Source: Nitrospinota bacterium (GTDB taxonomy: Bacteria > Nitrospirota > Thermodesulfovibrionia > Thermodesulfovibrionales > UBA1546). From it: a stretch of DNA of 5,043 nucleotides. Shown here one piece after another: positions 4,952-5,043 of the stretch. The notes beneath the pieces are model-generated. The model was not told the DNA's origin, did not search any database, and saw nothing but the letters and a program-made list of their open reading frames with translations. A program made the position numbers and the translations under genes. The number at the start of each line of letters is the position of its first letter. Position 1 is the first letter of the stretch. The DNA lies in the NCBI GenBank assembly GCA_018896985.1, contig JAHILQ010000113.1, positions 1 to 5,043 on the forward strand, given 5' to 3'.

Positions 4952-5043
4952 CATCTTGCATGGCTTTTAAAATATCATATTCCCTGCTTCACCCTCTGCC
5001 CGCAATGGACAGATAACGTTCTTGGCGGAAAAGAAGCCCCGAT
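4952..5043. other. Unassigned right edge
   Basis: The 92 bases after the hydrolase stop contain no feature I can name. The minus strand has an open stretch entering from the edge (ending NMIF then TAA near 4967-4969) that could be the tail of a convergent gene, but it is too short to identify. No clear terminator hairpin was seen after the hydrolase gene. Confidence 0.3.

Overview
The window looks like a bacterial chromosome segment of moderate GC from a Gram-negative-type organism. The LysM/NlpC-P60 protein has a secretion signal, and the window holds a heavy-metal P1B ATPase, an E1-like sulfur-activation enzyme and the chromosome-segregation protein ScpB. The gene styles and the short palindromic element (typical of many uncultured Nitrospirota and delta-proteobacterial genomes) suggest one of those groups. 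This taxonomic placement is an inference, not a demonstration.

Left half, minus strand (1-2212): a metal-handling operon. A very small methionine-rich protein of 58 residues (2036-2212) is followed after 27 bases by a copper-type P1B ATPase (from 2008 down past the left edge). The ATPase has an unusual N-terminus: a YHS metal-binding domain and two tandem heavy-metal-binding (HMBD) modules instead of the usual GMxCxxC HMA domain. Its reading frame is broken at about 671-676, just before the CPC membrane motif. The second half (phosphorylation site DKTGT, HP motif, TGDN) continues in the -1 frame to the window edge.

Middle, minus strand (2384-3273): a MoeB/ThiF/HesA-type E1-like adenylyltransferase. 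It is translationally coupled by an ATGA overlap to a 28-codon ORF that resembles the C-terminal end of a TusA/SirA sulfur carrier. The adenylyltransferase keeps its nucleotide-binding and zinc motifs but has Val where relatives often have a conserved Cys. A 163-base AT-rich divergent intergenic region (3274-3436) follows, with a good sigma70-type promoter facing right.

Right half, plus strand (3437-4951): scpB, apparently with almost no leader and without scpA beside it. It is followed closely by a strong Shine-Dalgarno sequence and a 41-codon ORF that reads through a 61-bp palindromic repeat and overlaps (ATGA) the start of a secreted two-LysM/NlpC-P60 peptidoglycan hydrolase. The layout suggests that the repeat inserted at the original start codon of the hydrolase gene. 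The last 92 bases hold nothing I can assign.

I found no clear novel defence or mobile system. The most notable items are the small Met-rich protein, the frame break in the ATPase, the TusA-like remnant and the repeat-disrupted hydrolase leader.
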